NCBI GenBank assembly: GCA_008015505.1
Contig: SSFR01000002.1
Span: 32,016-96,015 of the forward strand
Length of the DNA: 64,000 nucleotides
From: Pedobacter sp.
Lineage (GTDB): Bacteria > Bacteroidota > Bacteroidia > Sphingobacteriales > Sphingobacteriaceae
Direction: 5' to 3'
Part shown: positions 28,944 to 37,000 of the stretch, one piece after another
Position numbering within the stretch: the stretch's first letter is position 1
Layout: every line of letters starts with the position of its first letter
Notes under the pieces: model-generated
The model's input: only the letters and a program-made list of their open reading frames with translations
What the model was told of the DNA's origin: nothing
Database searches by the model: none
Made by a program: the position numbers and the translations under genes

Positions 28944-29081
28944 AAGCCATTTCCTAAATTAATGGATGTAACATTTATCCGAAATAATACCTCCTAAAAT
29001 TAGGGTGGATAGATACCTATCATTTTACAATACCACAATACAGAGAATTTAATACTGGTTTGGCGCCTATGAAAAACATTA

Positions 29082-29150
29082 AATTTGATTAGAGGAAAAG
29101 AGGAGCATATTTGAATTATAACATACTCACACTTTTACCCTAATCAAATT
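29082..29150 (-). other. Inverted repeat between tssD and tssF
   Basis: AATTTGATTAG (29082-29092) and CTAATCAAATT (29140-29150) are perfect complements around a 47-nt loop, downstream of the tube gene. It may stabilise the 3' end of the abundant tssD message or cause partial termination (inference). The rest of the 250-nt gap shows no gene. Confidence 0.45.
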
Positions 29151-29193
29151 GGAATAAGTATAGTTCACTACATACAAATAGATAGCATAATAC

Positions 29194-29592
29194 TTATTTC
29201 TTAACAGCATCAAACCAATCTTCTTGAGCGATAAGTGGTCCATCAGTAACTTTACCAATATCTACCCTGATTCCAATAGCATCACCGTAGTTATCTATGC
29301 CTGTAATTCTAACTTTTTCTAACTTCACAGTGTGATCAGAACTACTTCCACTAACTTCATTGGTCAAAAGCTCTCCATCCATATACTTTCTTTTAGCCAT
29401 TGAATCATAAAGACCTTTTTTCTCACTATCCGCTAGCTTAATAAGAACAAGGGAACCATTTAAATACGCAGCGAAATTATTACCACCGCCTGATCGCTCA
29501 CTAAAGCTGAAATGAACCGCTTGTTGTAAAGTATACGACTTACCATCCAGTTTTAATAAACCACCTGTTTCTTTTGCACTTTTAGTTGCCAT
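29194..29592 (-). CDS. tssD: T6SS tube protein TssD (Hcp)
   Basis: This 132-residue protein has the short length and beta-barrel character of Bacteroidota Hcp: LLKLDGKSYTLQQAVHFSFSER near the start, LTNEVSGSSSDHTVKLEKVRITGIDNYGDAIGIRVDIGKV at the end. Hexamers stack into the tube expelled by the contracting sheath. It lies directly after tssC, with an AT-rich leader containing an 11-bp tandem repeat. No effector is fused. Confidence 0.85.
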   Translation of the reverse strand: MATKSAKETGGLLKLDGKSYTLQQAVHFSFSERSGGGNNFAAYLNGSLVLIKLADSEKKGLYDSMAKRKYMDGELLTNEVSGSSSDHTVKLEKVRITGIDNYGDAIGIRVDIGKVTDGPLIAQEDWFDAVKK

Positions 29593-29615
29593 AATTTTAA
29601 AATTTAATTGTTAAT

Positions 29616-29649
29616 TTATTGTTTATTTATTGTTTATTTATTTTATTTA
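29616..29649. repeat. 11-bp tandem repeat in the tssD leader
   Basis: The unit TTATTGTTTAT occurs twice exactly and a third time in altered form, 24 nt and more upstream of the tssD start. Confidence 0.55.
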
Positions 29650-29679
29650 CATACGGATAACAAAAACACATTCTCTCTA

Positions 29680-31059
29680 TTAAGCATCCCCCTTCTGTTG
29701 AACGTCGCTCTTCCAAGTTACACTCTCGTCCTCTCCCTTATAACCATCTAGCTTCAAAACAAAGCTCTTAGCCGGAAAGAAAGGCGTAATATGAATATCC
29801 AACAGAATACGATCCTTCTGATCCTCATCACGCTCTAGTTTCATAATGTTAAAATATTCGATTAACCGACCATTTCCAGTAACAGTATTGAGATAGTTCA
29901 CAATCTGATCTTTTACATCCAGCTCTACACTCGTGTCCCAATTCTCAAAAGCACGCCGATTCAAAAAGTCAAAAAGTACCTTAGTAATATAATCGAACAC
30001 ACGAACTACGGAATAGGTTTGTAACCCAATATTATCCCCATTGAACAGTGTTTTTCCCGAAAAGGCCATCACTTTACCATACTCCTGCACCATCGGAATC
30101 AAACCCATTCGTTCCAATTGAGATAACTCACTTTTAGTAAGATCAAAAGCAGTAGCATCAACTTCATTGATTCCTCCATACTTCTTTCCCGCAGTAATTT
30201 GAGACATCAACGTACTATACAATCGCCCAGCAAGTGCTGCTGAAGGCGGTACAAATAAATCTTCTTCCTCATTAACCCAGTCTGTTTTACTTCTACCAAC
30301 TAACCAGTTACAAGCCATCATCACATTAGCACGGTAAGCATCTCCTCCTGCCAAATTAGCAGACTCGAAAACCTCCATCGCGTCATCTGGTCGATCGAAA
30401 TGCTGAAAATCAGTTACTAACATCACTTTATTATCATAAGCCATCTTCGCCCAACGCTCCACCACTTTATTAGATCCCAAATAACCCGGAACAACTAATA
30501 AAGAATAGTTTTTCCGGAGATCCAATCGATCAAAACTTTGTTTAAGCTCCTTAGCAATCTTTTCTATAAAGCGAGGATTATCTAAATCTGTCAATTGATC
30601 CATCGAAGCATTCACAATGGATATATTCTTCAACTTATCTTGCTCTGTATTTTTGTAAAATAGACTCACAGAACGATAAGATTGCTCTAATTCACGGGTC
30701 GAATCTAAAGCACGCTTTAGATTTTCTTTAAGGTTTTTTTCCGCCGATTGTAACTTAATATTTCCTTGTTCAACAATTTCAGCGGTGGAAGACGCTCCTT
30801 TAAGTAAGGATATCCATTCCCCCATCTTCTTTTTCAAAGCAGTGCGTTCCGCCTTCTTACCCCCCTCTTGTAGAAAAATATCTCTGCGCGCCTTACGCTC
30901 TGGATTCAAATTCTGAACCCCATCAATCAAAGCCTCGAGTAAAGAAAATCCGCCTATCGATTCCAGTTCAACTGCACTACTTACCTTAGCCTCCTGCTTT
31001 TCCGGAGCCTTTCCCAGTCCTTCTTGCTCTACTGCTACACTTTTAGCCATAACTGCCAT
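29680..31059 (-). CDS. tssC: T6SS contractile sheath protein TssC
   Basis: The large sheath subunit, 459 residues. Characteristic blocks are LDNPRFIEKIAKELKQSFDRLDLRKNYSLLVVPG, the PSAALAGRLYSTLMSQITAGKKYGG region and FDLTKSELSQLERMGLIPMVQEYGKVMAFSGKTLF. The N-terminal ~90 residues are charged and helical, as in other TssC proteins where this part binds TssB. It is followed by tssD and preceded by tssB, the usual sheath-tube order. Confidence 0.92.
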   Translation of the reverse strand: MAVMAKSVAVEQEGLGKAPEKQEAKVSSAVELESIGGFSLLEALIDGVQNLNPERKARRDIFLQEGGKKAERTALKKKMGEWISLLKGASSTAEIVEQGNIKLQSAEKNLKENLKRALDSTRELEQSYRSVSLFYKNTEQDKLKNISIVNASMDQLTDLDNPRFIEKIAKELKQSFDRLDLRKNYSLLVVPGYLGSNKVVERWAKMAYDNKVMLVTDFQHFDRPDDAMEVFESANLAGGDAYRANVMMACNWLVGRSKTDWVNEEEDLFVPPSAALAGRLYSTLMSQITAGKKYGGINEVDATAFDLTKSELSQLERMGLIPMVQEYGKVMAFSGKTLFNGDNIGLQTYSVVRVFDYITKVLFDFLNRRAFENWDTSVELDVKDQIVNYLNTVTGNGRLIEYFNIMKLERDEDQKDRILLDIHITPFFPAKSFVLKLDGYKGEDESVTWKSDVQQKGDA

Positions 31060-31138
31060 TATTTTATAAAATCGGTATTTTTATTTCTACCTAGTACTAT
31101 TAGGCAAAATCTATTTCTTATTCTATTTATTTATCTAA

Positions 31139-31585
31139 TTATTTATCAGCCTTATCAAGCTCAGCAACCAGCTCCTCTAATGCACTAAGCAATGCTGCTT
31201 TATTCTCTGGACTGTTAATGATCTTTTGTAATACTTTATTAGTCTTAATCTGTTTTAAGATTTGAACATAAGCTGACTTTCGATCATTCACTTCATTAAG
31301 ATAAGCACTACGCTCAATCAAACTTTTCGGATTAAAATCACCCACATTAGTAAAACCAATCGTCTCCTTTACCTCCATACCCTCTTCTGTTTCCATTTCC
31401 ACATTCACAGATGGCTTAAAGTGCTCAAAAACAGCCTCAACAGTAGTCAAACCCTCTACCACCTCTGGTTTGGTTGGTGCTTTATCTGTTAACTTTTGTG
31501 CAATCAATGTCCTATTATTGGCAATGGAATTAATCCCTTCGCTTGCATCAACCTTTATCTCATTACCTCCAATTTCGTAAATCAT
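31139..31585 (-). CDS. tssB: T6SS contractile sheath protein TssB
   Basis: A 148-residue small sheath subunit and the first gene of the locus. It has the TssB landmark VNVEMETEEGMEVKETIGFTNVGDFNPKSLIERSAYLNEVNDRKSAYVQILKQIK, where the F-x-D-F-x-P segment is diagnostic, and a helical C-terminus. The usual N-terminal ERVxI strand is replaced by a longer beta-rich start, as in Bacteroidota. Its promoter should lie in the AT-rich region upstream, but I could not find a good TAnnTTTG box. Confidence 0.88.
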   Translation of the reverse strand: MIYEIGGNEIKVDASEGINSIANNRTLIAQKLTDKAPTKPEVVEGLTTVEAVFEHFKPSVNVEMETEEGMEVKETIGFTNVGDFNPKSLIERSAYLNEVNDRKSAYVQILKQIKTNKVLQKIINSPENKAALLSALEELVAELDKADK

Positions 31586-32294
31586 GATCCTATCTTTTTA
31601 GTATTTAACTTGTTTTTCAAACCCAAATAATAAACATGCTTACAGCACATTATTAATCATTAATTAACAGTATTTTATTTATAAAAAAATTACAAAACAA
31701 ATAGTGTATTTTTTACACTAACCATAAGTAAATCTACAACTATTTTTTATCACAAACAAGATATAAATAAATTTTTTTTAAGAAATATATAAATTTATTA
31801 CATAATCAATTTTATCACACCCAATCAACTAGTATAAAAGTACATATGGCAACACATTACCACATACCAACACTAAAACAAGATTTATTAATATGTATTT
31901 AATACTAATATAACTAAATTAAAAAACATATCACAATACAATAACATAAATAAAACTACTTATTATTTACGAAATATAGAATATGGGTTACTTTACATTC
32001 CAGTCGCAACGAATCTATAAATCTGATATATTTTATGCAAACACTAATCTTATATTAACTATTATTAACACATACAAAAATCAATTGAGTGACATATATA
32101 TTAATTCATTAATTATTGATTAGTTATTTTATAATCTGATCTATTACACAGATAGCTAAAGCATTTAACATATGATGATGCATCCAAATGATATAACTTT
32201 TTCGAATGCATACAAAAGCATAAATTTTACCTTTGGACTATCTTATGATCACTAGTCATAAAATTTAATCCATCAATTGACCTAAAAATTGCAC
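31586..32294. other. AT-rich gene desert upstream of the T6SS operon
   Basis: About 700 bp with very high A+T and no reading frame worth calling on either strand. It separates the divergently transcribed T6SS operon and a PAP2-like gene. It holds poly-T/A tracts typical of intrinsically curved DNA and nucleoid-protein sites, but no inverted repeat, tRNA or recognisable promoter could be supported. Confidence 0.6.
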
Positions 32295-32954
32295 ATGAGC
32301 TGGAAGAGATACACTTTGGCAAAACAATATTGGATTACTTCTTGGCAAGAGATTAACTACAGAAGATCATTTATTATCGGATTTATATTCCTAACTATCA
32401 CACTCAGCATAATCTCTCACTTTTTTCAAGCCATTGAACAAAGAGAAGGTGTGCTACTACAGGATTGGATCTTAGCTAAGATACCTGCTCAGGATGTCTC
32501 TATTCCCATTTTTATACTTATTTGGAGTACAGTATTTTTATTAATCATACGATCACTACAAGATCCGCAACTATGTATCACATTTTTATGGTCATACATC
32601 CTACTGACTTTATCAAGACTAATCACTATTGGTCTAGTCCCCCTCAATGCACCATTAGACTTAATTCCCCTAATTGACCCAATCAGTAATCAGTTTTATG
32701 GCACTAAATTCATTACCAAAGATCTTTTCTATTCGGGCCATGTATCGACACAATTTTTAATGTTTCTATGTTTTTCCAAAAGAAATGATAAAATACTGGC
32801 ACTGTGCACCACCATAGGGGTAAGTATTTTAATCTTAATACAACATGTTCACTATACATTGGACGTAGTCTCAGCTCCTATTTTTAGCTATATCATATGG
32901 ACCACTGCACGAAAAACTATTATTAAACACGCTCTAAAAAAATCCTTTAAATAA
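32295..32954 (+). CDS. PAP2-like/sphingomyelin-synthase-type membrane protein
   Basis: A 219-residue membrane protein with about five or six helices. The C-terminal half carries the PAP2_C signatures FYSGHVSTQFLM and QHVHYTLDVVSAP, where the two His and the Asp form the catalytic triad in sphingomyelin synthases and related phosphotransferases. It could transfer or remove a lipid head group; substrate unknown. A frame opens at a TTG at 32289, but the ATG at 32295 is a better start. PhyH and SDR genes follow. Confidence 0.78.
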   Translation: MSWKRYTLAKQYWITSWQEINYRRSFIIGFIFLTITLSIISHFFQAIEQREGVLLQDWILAKIPAQDVSIPIFILIWSTVFLLIIRSLQDPQLCITFLWSYILLTLSRLITIGLVPLNAPLDLIPLIDPISNQFYGTKFITKDLFYSGHVSTQFLMFLCFSKRNDKILALCTTIGVSILILIQHVHYTLDVVSAPIFSYIIWTTARKTIIKHALKKSFK

Positions 32955-33151
32955 TTTTTAACAATTAGAGCCTTCCGTAAGTTTTAGACATGCGGATGAC
33001 ATATTTATTATTTTTTATGTTTAACATTGCGGTTTGAAAAACCGTCAAGGTTTGAATTTTCTTTTTTCCCGAAACTGATTTTTTTGTCTAGAGCTGCCCT
33101 AATATTTAGGCTCAATCCGAGATTAAAAAATGTCAATAAATATTAATACAC

Positions 33152-33967
33152 ATGAAAAAATTAGATTGTCCCCATTTTACATTGACAGAAACACTGACTT
33201 CAGAACAACTAGATTTTTTCAAAGTAAATGGCGTGATTATCTTCCGAAAGTTTGTTGAACCAGAAACCGTAAAACTTTTCTTGAACGAAGTACAAAAAGT
33301 AGAAAAAAAGTGGTTAGACGAGGGCCGCGATAAAGTAAATGGCGTCCCATTGAAGTTTGGAAAGAACGAAAACAATGAAAAAATCATCCAACGTCTTTGC
33401 TTTTTATCCCTACATAGTGAGGTATTAAGTGCTTTTTTAAAAGACCCTCGCTTAAAATCACTCATCGAGTTATTGCACCCTTTTGATGGACGCATCGGTG
33501 AAGATGAAAAAGACGGCCTGGTACTGAACAATTACATTCGAACCCCTAATAGCAGCTTTTCTCAAATGGGTTGGCATACTGACAGTCCTCGGGATCTTTT
33601 TCTAGGACAACGAATTATGCCCATGCTAAATGTCGGTATCCATCTGGATTCCTGCCCATTTGAAAATGGAGGCTTACGTGTTCTTCCAGGGACTCATCGA
33701 CAAGGTATTTTACGACTTCTATTTAGCAAGCCCTATTTTGTCAATAATAAACCTGATCCAAAAGAAGCTGGTTTCGATATTCATGCAGGTGACCTTACTG
33801 TACACGATGGGCGTATCTGGCATCGTGTACAACAATCTCCTCACTTTGGAGAAGCCAGTAGACGGCGCGTAATGTACGTACCTATTATTACAGGGAAATA
33901 CCTACCCAAAACGGAGCATAGTAAAACCCCATTCTACCATCGCTTTACCCACAAGGTACATAACTAA
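33152..33967 (+). CDS. Phytanoyl-CoA dioxygenase (PhyH) family protein
   Basis: A 271-residue Fe(II)/2-oxoglutarate oxygenase. The iron ligands are visible as H and D in GWHTDSPRD (about residues 139-145) and the distal His in HDGRIWHRVQ; an Arg for 2-oxoglutarate follows in ASRRRVMY. FKVNGVIIFRKFV is the usual N-terminal strand. Family members hydroxylate lipids or small metabolites. It is 12 nt upstream of an SDR gene, so they probably act in one pathway. Confidence 0.87.
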   Translation: MKKLDCPHFTLTETLTSEQLDFFKVNGVIIFRKFVEPETVKLFLNEVQKVEKKWLDEGRDKVNGVPLKFGKNENNEKIIQRLCFLSLHSEVLSAFLKDPRLKSLIELLHPFDGRIGEDEKDGLVLNNYIRTPNSSFSQMGWHTDSPRDLFLGQRIMPMLNVGIHLDSCPFENGGLRVLPGTHRQGILRLLFSKPYFVNNKPDPKEAGFDIHAGDLTVHDGRIWHRVQQSPHFGEASRRRVMYVPIITGKYLPKTEHSKTPFYHRFTHKVHN

Positions 33968-33979
33968 CCCTATTTTATC

Positions 33980-34756
33980 ATGTCATATGCATTAATAACC
34001 GGTGCTAGCAAGGGAATTGGAAAAGCCATGGCACTGGAACTTGCTAAACGCAAACACAATCTGCTGTTAGTTGCTCGGTCTGAAGATTTATTAAAATCAG
34101 TAGCAAAGAAAATCACCCAACAATACGCCATCAAGGTGGATTACCTTGCCATTGACTTATCCTTATCAAACAGTCCAAAACAAGTATATGATTGGTGCAT
34201 AGCTAATAACTATACTATCGATGTCCTAATTAACAATGCTGGATATGGCATGAGTGGCACATTTGACAAATATTCTCTTGCAGAAGACTCGAACATGATG
34301 CAGGTTAATATGACCACTCCTGTTGGACTATGCCAGCTATTTCTCCCTATGCTCAAACAGCAATCCAGGGCCTACATTCTCAATGTAGCTAGTACCGCGG
34401 CCTATCAGGCTGTACCCGGATTGACACTGTATGCGGCGACTAAAATATTTATACTCAATTTTAGCCGTGGCTTACGTCAAGAGCTTAAAAATTCATCAGT
34501 TTCGGTGAGTAGCATTTGTCCTGGTGCAACAGATACCGAATTTTCGACTCGCGCTAACGTAGGTAACAATGCCTTAAAAACAGCACAAAAAGTCAATATG
34601 AACCCAGAGAAGGTTGCACAAATTGCTATCGATGGCATGTTTAAAAATAAAGCCGAAACTATACCTGGATTAATTAACAAGCTCAATGTGTTTGCCGCAT
34701 GGCTCTTTCCAAAAGCACTTTTAGAACGAGTAGCAATGAAACTCTACCTAGAATAA
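33980..34756 (+). CDS. Short-chain dehydrogenase/reductase
   Basis: A 258-residue classical SDR. GASKGIGKAMA is the NAD(P) glycine motif, LLVARSEDLL suggests NADPH preference (Arg after the second strand), NNAGYG and the catalytic YAATK with the preceding Ser in NVASTAAY are present. It resembles DltE/YqjQ and beta-ketoacyl reductase-like SDRs. Cotranscribed with the PhyH gene; its 3' end overlaps convergent prmC by 13 bases. Confidence 0.9.
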   Translation: MSYALITGASKGIGKAMALELAKRKHNLLLVARSEDLLKSVAKKITQQYAIKVDYLAIDLSLSNSPKQVYDWCIANNYTIDVLINNAGYGMSGTFDKYSLAEDSNMMQVNMTTPVGLCQLFLPMLKQQSRAYILNVASTAAYQAVPGLTLYAATKIFILNFSRGLRQELKNSSVSVSSICPGATDTEFSTRANVGNNALKTAQKVNMNPEKVAQIAIDGMFKNKAETIPGLINKLNVFAAWLFPKALLERVAMKLYLE

Positions 34757-35652
34757 GTTGCTTTTAGCATTCGGTCTTTCCCTCTAATATCTTTTCGTAA
34801 CTCAATTTCCTGGAATCCTTTTCTGACGAGCAAATCAATCGTCTGCTGCCCAAAACGCTCATTAATTTCAAAAAATAAAAATCCTTGGTCATTTAAGTGG
34901 ACTAAAGCAAAATCCGCAATCTGATCGTAAAACAACAAAGCATTGTTATCAGGGACAAATAATGCCAAATGAGGCTCATAATCCAGTACATTAACATGCA
35001 TATCACTCTTTTCAGATAACCTCACATAGGGTGGATTCGATACAATCACATCATAGCGCTGATCCAAAATTTCCGAACAAGGATTTAAAATATCGTCCTG
35101 TATAAATTGAACCTCTACTTCGTTGCATATTGCATTCTCCCTAGCTATCATCAAGGCAGAAGCCGAAATATCCACCGCAAAAACAGATGCATTGGGCAAA
35201 TTCTTTTTTAACGCAATCGGAATACATCCACTACCCGTGCCGATATCTAAAAGCCTCACCCTAGTCTTCTCCAAAGGAGGGGGAGCTCCAACCCCACTAC
35301 CATAACTTCCCAAAGAAACGCTTTTAGTTATGCTTAAAATCCAAGCAACCAGCTCTTCTGTTTCCGGTCGAGGAATTAATACCGACGAGTCAACATGTAA
35401 CTTCAATCCATAAAATTCGGTTACCGATAAAATATACTGTATGGGTTTACCTGTCTTAAGCTCAGACAAAATATGATCAACACACACCACCTCTTCAGCA
35501 GAAAGGGCACTTTGCTTGTGAATCAGTAGTTGTGATCGATTCATCCGACAAACATCCATAATTACCCAACAGGCCAAACTTCGAGCTTCTTCCATCGCAT
35601 AAAGCGGTAGCAATTGCTCAATTATCTTTTTTTCTTGCGCCTCAATAGTCAT
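34744..35652 (-). CDS. prmC: Release factor N5-glutamine methyltransferase
   Basis: A 302-residue enzyme that methylates the GGQ glutamine of release factors. The helical N-terminal domain is followed by SVLIPRPETEELV, the SAM loop LDIGTGSGCIPIAL and the substrate NPPYV. Between PRPETEELV and the SAM loop there is an unusual 20-residue insert (about residues 111-131, GSYGSGVGAPPPLEK) encoded by GC-rich, partly palindromic DNA. The gene starts 19 nt from a palindromic repeat, and a TAATTTTG box lies only 4 nt before its ATG. Confidence 0.92.
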   Translation of the reverse strand: MTIEAQEKKIIEQLLPLYAMEEARSLACWVIMDVCRMNRSQLLIHKQSALSAEEVVCVDHILSELKTGKPIQYILSVTEFYGLKLHVDSSVLIPRPETEELVAWILSITKSVSLGSYGSGVGAPPPLEKTRVRLLDIGTGSGCIPIALKKNLPNASVFAVDISASALMIARENAICNEVEVQFIQDDILNPCSEILDQRYDVIVSNPPYVRLSEKSDMHVNVLDYEPHLALFVPDNNALLFYDQIADFALVHLNDQGFLFFEINERFGQQTIDLLVRKGFQEIELRKDIRGKDRMLKATYSR

Positions 35653-35656
35653 GGGT

Positions 35657-35664
35657 CAAAATTA
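35657..35664 (-). promoter_or_regulatory. -7 element for prmC beside the repeat
   Basis: TAATTTTG on the minus strand, 14 nt beyond the CTTTAG of the repeat terminus and 4 nt before the prmC ATG; transcription would be nearly leaderless. Confidence 0.45.
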
Positions 35665-35671
35665 AATAAAG

Positions 35672-35829
35672 AGCTTGTCTAAAGTTTATTTCATGAAGCT
35701 ATTGCCGGTTATTTTGAGCGAAATGAGGCGGATTTTGGAACCATAGCAGGGCACTATGGTGAAAAAACTCAACGAAATTGCAGCCAAAAAGAACCAAAAG
35801 AGAAAGATAAAATAAACTTTAGACAAGCT
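35672..35829. repeat. Palindromic dispersed repeat, copy A (158 bp)
   Basis: Perfect 20-bp terminal inverted repeats (AGCTTGTCTAAAGTTTATTT at the left, its complement at the right) enclose a body with a central hairpin, CCATAG (35741-35746) / CTATGG (35754-35759). The body matches copies B and C in inverse orientation (GGCTGCAA and TTCGCTCAAAA blocks). It lies between divergent prmC and ribD, 19 and 20 nt from their start codons. No clear target duplication is seen. Confidence 0.92.
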
Positions 35830-35836
35830 AAAAACC

Positions 35837-35844
35837 TACTTTTG
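35837..35844 (+). promoter_or_regulatory. -7 element for ribD beside the repeat
   Basis: TACTTTTG, 14 nt beyond the CTTTAG of the right repeat terminus and 5 nt before the ribD ATG. It mirrors the prmC arrangement on the other side of the repeat. Confidence 0.5.
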
Positions 35845-35849
35845 CTGCG

Positions 35850-36896
35850 ATGGATGAACACTCAATATACATGAGGCAAGCTCTCGAGCTAGCCATCAAG
35901 GGCTTAGGCTCCACCAGTCCGAATCCAATGGTTGGAGCTATACTGGTGTGTGATGGATCAATTATTGGCCAGGGCTATCATCAGAAGTTTGGAGAAGCAC
36001 ATGCCGAAGTTGGTGCCATCCAAACTGCATTTACTCATAATCCCCATACAACTGATCGCTTAAAAAGATCGACCTTGTATGTAACTCTGGAACCCTGCTC
36101 TCATTTTGGTAAAACTCCGCCATGCGCTGACCTGATTATACAACATCAAATACCCAGAGTAGTTGTCGGCTGCCGTGATCCTTTTCCACAAGTAAATGGC
36201 AAGGGAATTGAACGATTAAAAAATGCAGGTATAGACGTCATTGAAGGCGTTTTACAAGACGAATGCCAAGATCTTAACAAACGCTTTTTCACCTGCGTAC
36301 AGAAACAGCGTCCTTATATTATCTTAAAATGGGCCCAAACAGGTGATGGATTTTTTGCACCCAAAGATGGTTCTCAAAAATGGATTACCTCCACTGAGGC
36401 CAAACAACTTGTACACCGCTGGCGTAGTGAAGAAGATGCGGTTCTAGTTGGCAAAGCTACCGCCCTAACAGATAACCCTCAGTTGAATGTACGAGAATGG
36501 ACAGGTAGAAACCCCAAGCGCATCATAATTGATAAACATCTAACTCTACCAAAACACCTTCACTTATTCGATCAATCTATAGAGACAATCGTTTTTAATG
36601 CCTTAAAAACAACCATTGATGGCAACACCAAATATATACAGCTCGAAGACTTTGATTACCTCCTACCTCAACACATAGCCTATCAACTCTATCTAATGGA
36701 TATCCAATCAGTTATTATTGAAGGGGGGGCACAAACGCTTGATTTATTCATTCAAGCTGACCTCTGGGATGAGGCGCGCATTTTTACTGGACCGCAAACC
36801 TGGGGAGAAGGTATTAAAGCTCCTATTTTGCCTCATCATACCACCGAGACGATACAAGTGGAGGCTGACAAACTAAACTTTGTCTACCACCATTAG
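35850..36896 (+). CDS. ribD: Bifunctional riboflavin deaminase/reductase
   Basis: A 348-residue enzyme for two steps of riboflavin synthesis: deamination of the pyrimidine and reduction of its ribosyl side chain. The N-terminal deaminase has the zinc motifs HAEVGAI and EPCSHFGKTPPCA; the reductase domain starts near residue 150 (PYIILKWAQTGDGFF) and has ITSTEAKQLVHRWRSEEDAVLVGKATA and VIIEGGAQTL. Other rib genes are not adjacent. It reads away from the palindromic repeat. Confidence 0.95.
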   Translation: MDEHSIYMRQALELAIKGLGSTSPNPMVGAILVCDGSIIGQGYHQKFGEAHAEVGAIQTAFTHNPHTTDRLKRSTLYVTLEPCSHFGKTPPCADLIIQHQIPRVVVGCRDPFPQVNGKGIERLKNAGIDVIEGVLQDECQDLNKRFFTCVQKQRPYIILKWAQTGDGFFAPKDGSQKWITSTEAKQLVHRWRSEEDAVLVGKATALTDNPQLNVREWTGRNPKRIIIDKHLTLPKHLHLFDQSIETIVFNALKTTIDGNTKYIQLEDFDYLLPQHIAYQLYLMDIQSVIIEGGAQTLDLFIQADLWDEARIFTGPQTWGEGIKAPILPHHTTETIQVEADKLNFVYHH

Positions 36897-36936
36897 CTAA
36901 ATTCAGGTTGTACTGCCCCTATCTAAATGCACTAAC

Positions 36937-36971
36937 AAAAAAGGTCCCAACACATATTGCTGGAACCTCTT
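36937..36971. terminator. Possible terminator between ribD and the beta-barrel gene
   Basis: GGTCCCAACA and TGCTGGAACC pair at 8 of 10 positions with an A-tract on the left and pyrimidines on the right, between two convergent genes. The stem is imperfect. Confidence 0.35.
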
Positions 36972-37000
36972 CTCTATGAAAAAACAATGTTATACAATCT

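Noticed and set aside
29600..29660. CRISPR-like repeats upstream of tssD
   Set aside because: Only an 11-bp AT-rich tandem repeat without spacers; no array and no cas gene in the window.
16583..31585. The contractile locus as a phage tail or extracellular injection system (tailocin/eCIS)
   Set aside because: TssF, TssG, TssK, TssN and TssO-type envelope proteins and a PAAR-like tip after VgrG point to a membrane-anchored T6SS; there are no tape-measure, tail-fibre, lysis or eCIS AAA+ genes.
33025..33045. Small hairpin GCGGTTTGAAAAACCGTC as terminator of the PAP2-like gene
   Set aside because: The stem is short, no T-run follows directly, and the position is 70 nt after the stop; not supportable as a terminator.
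32968..33115. Possible fourth degenerate copy of the palindromic repeat (GAGCC ... GGCTC around 150 bp)
   Set aside because: Only the outermost five or six bases match and the body blocks are absent; it is within chance.
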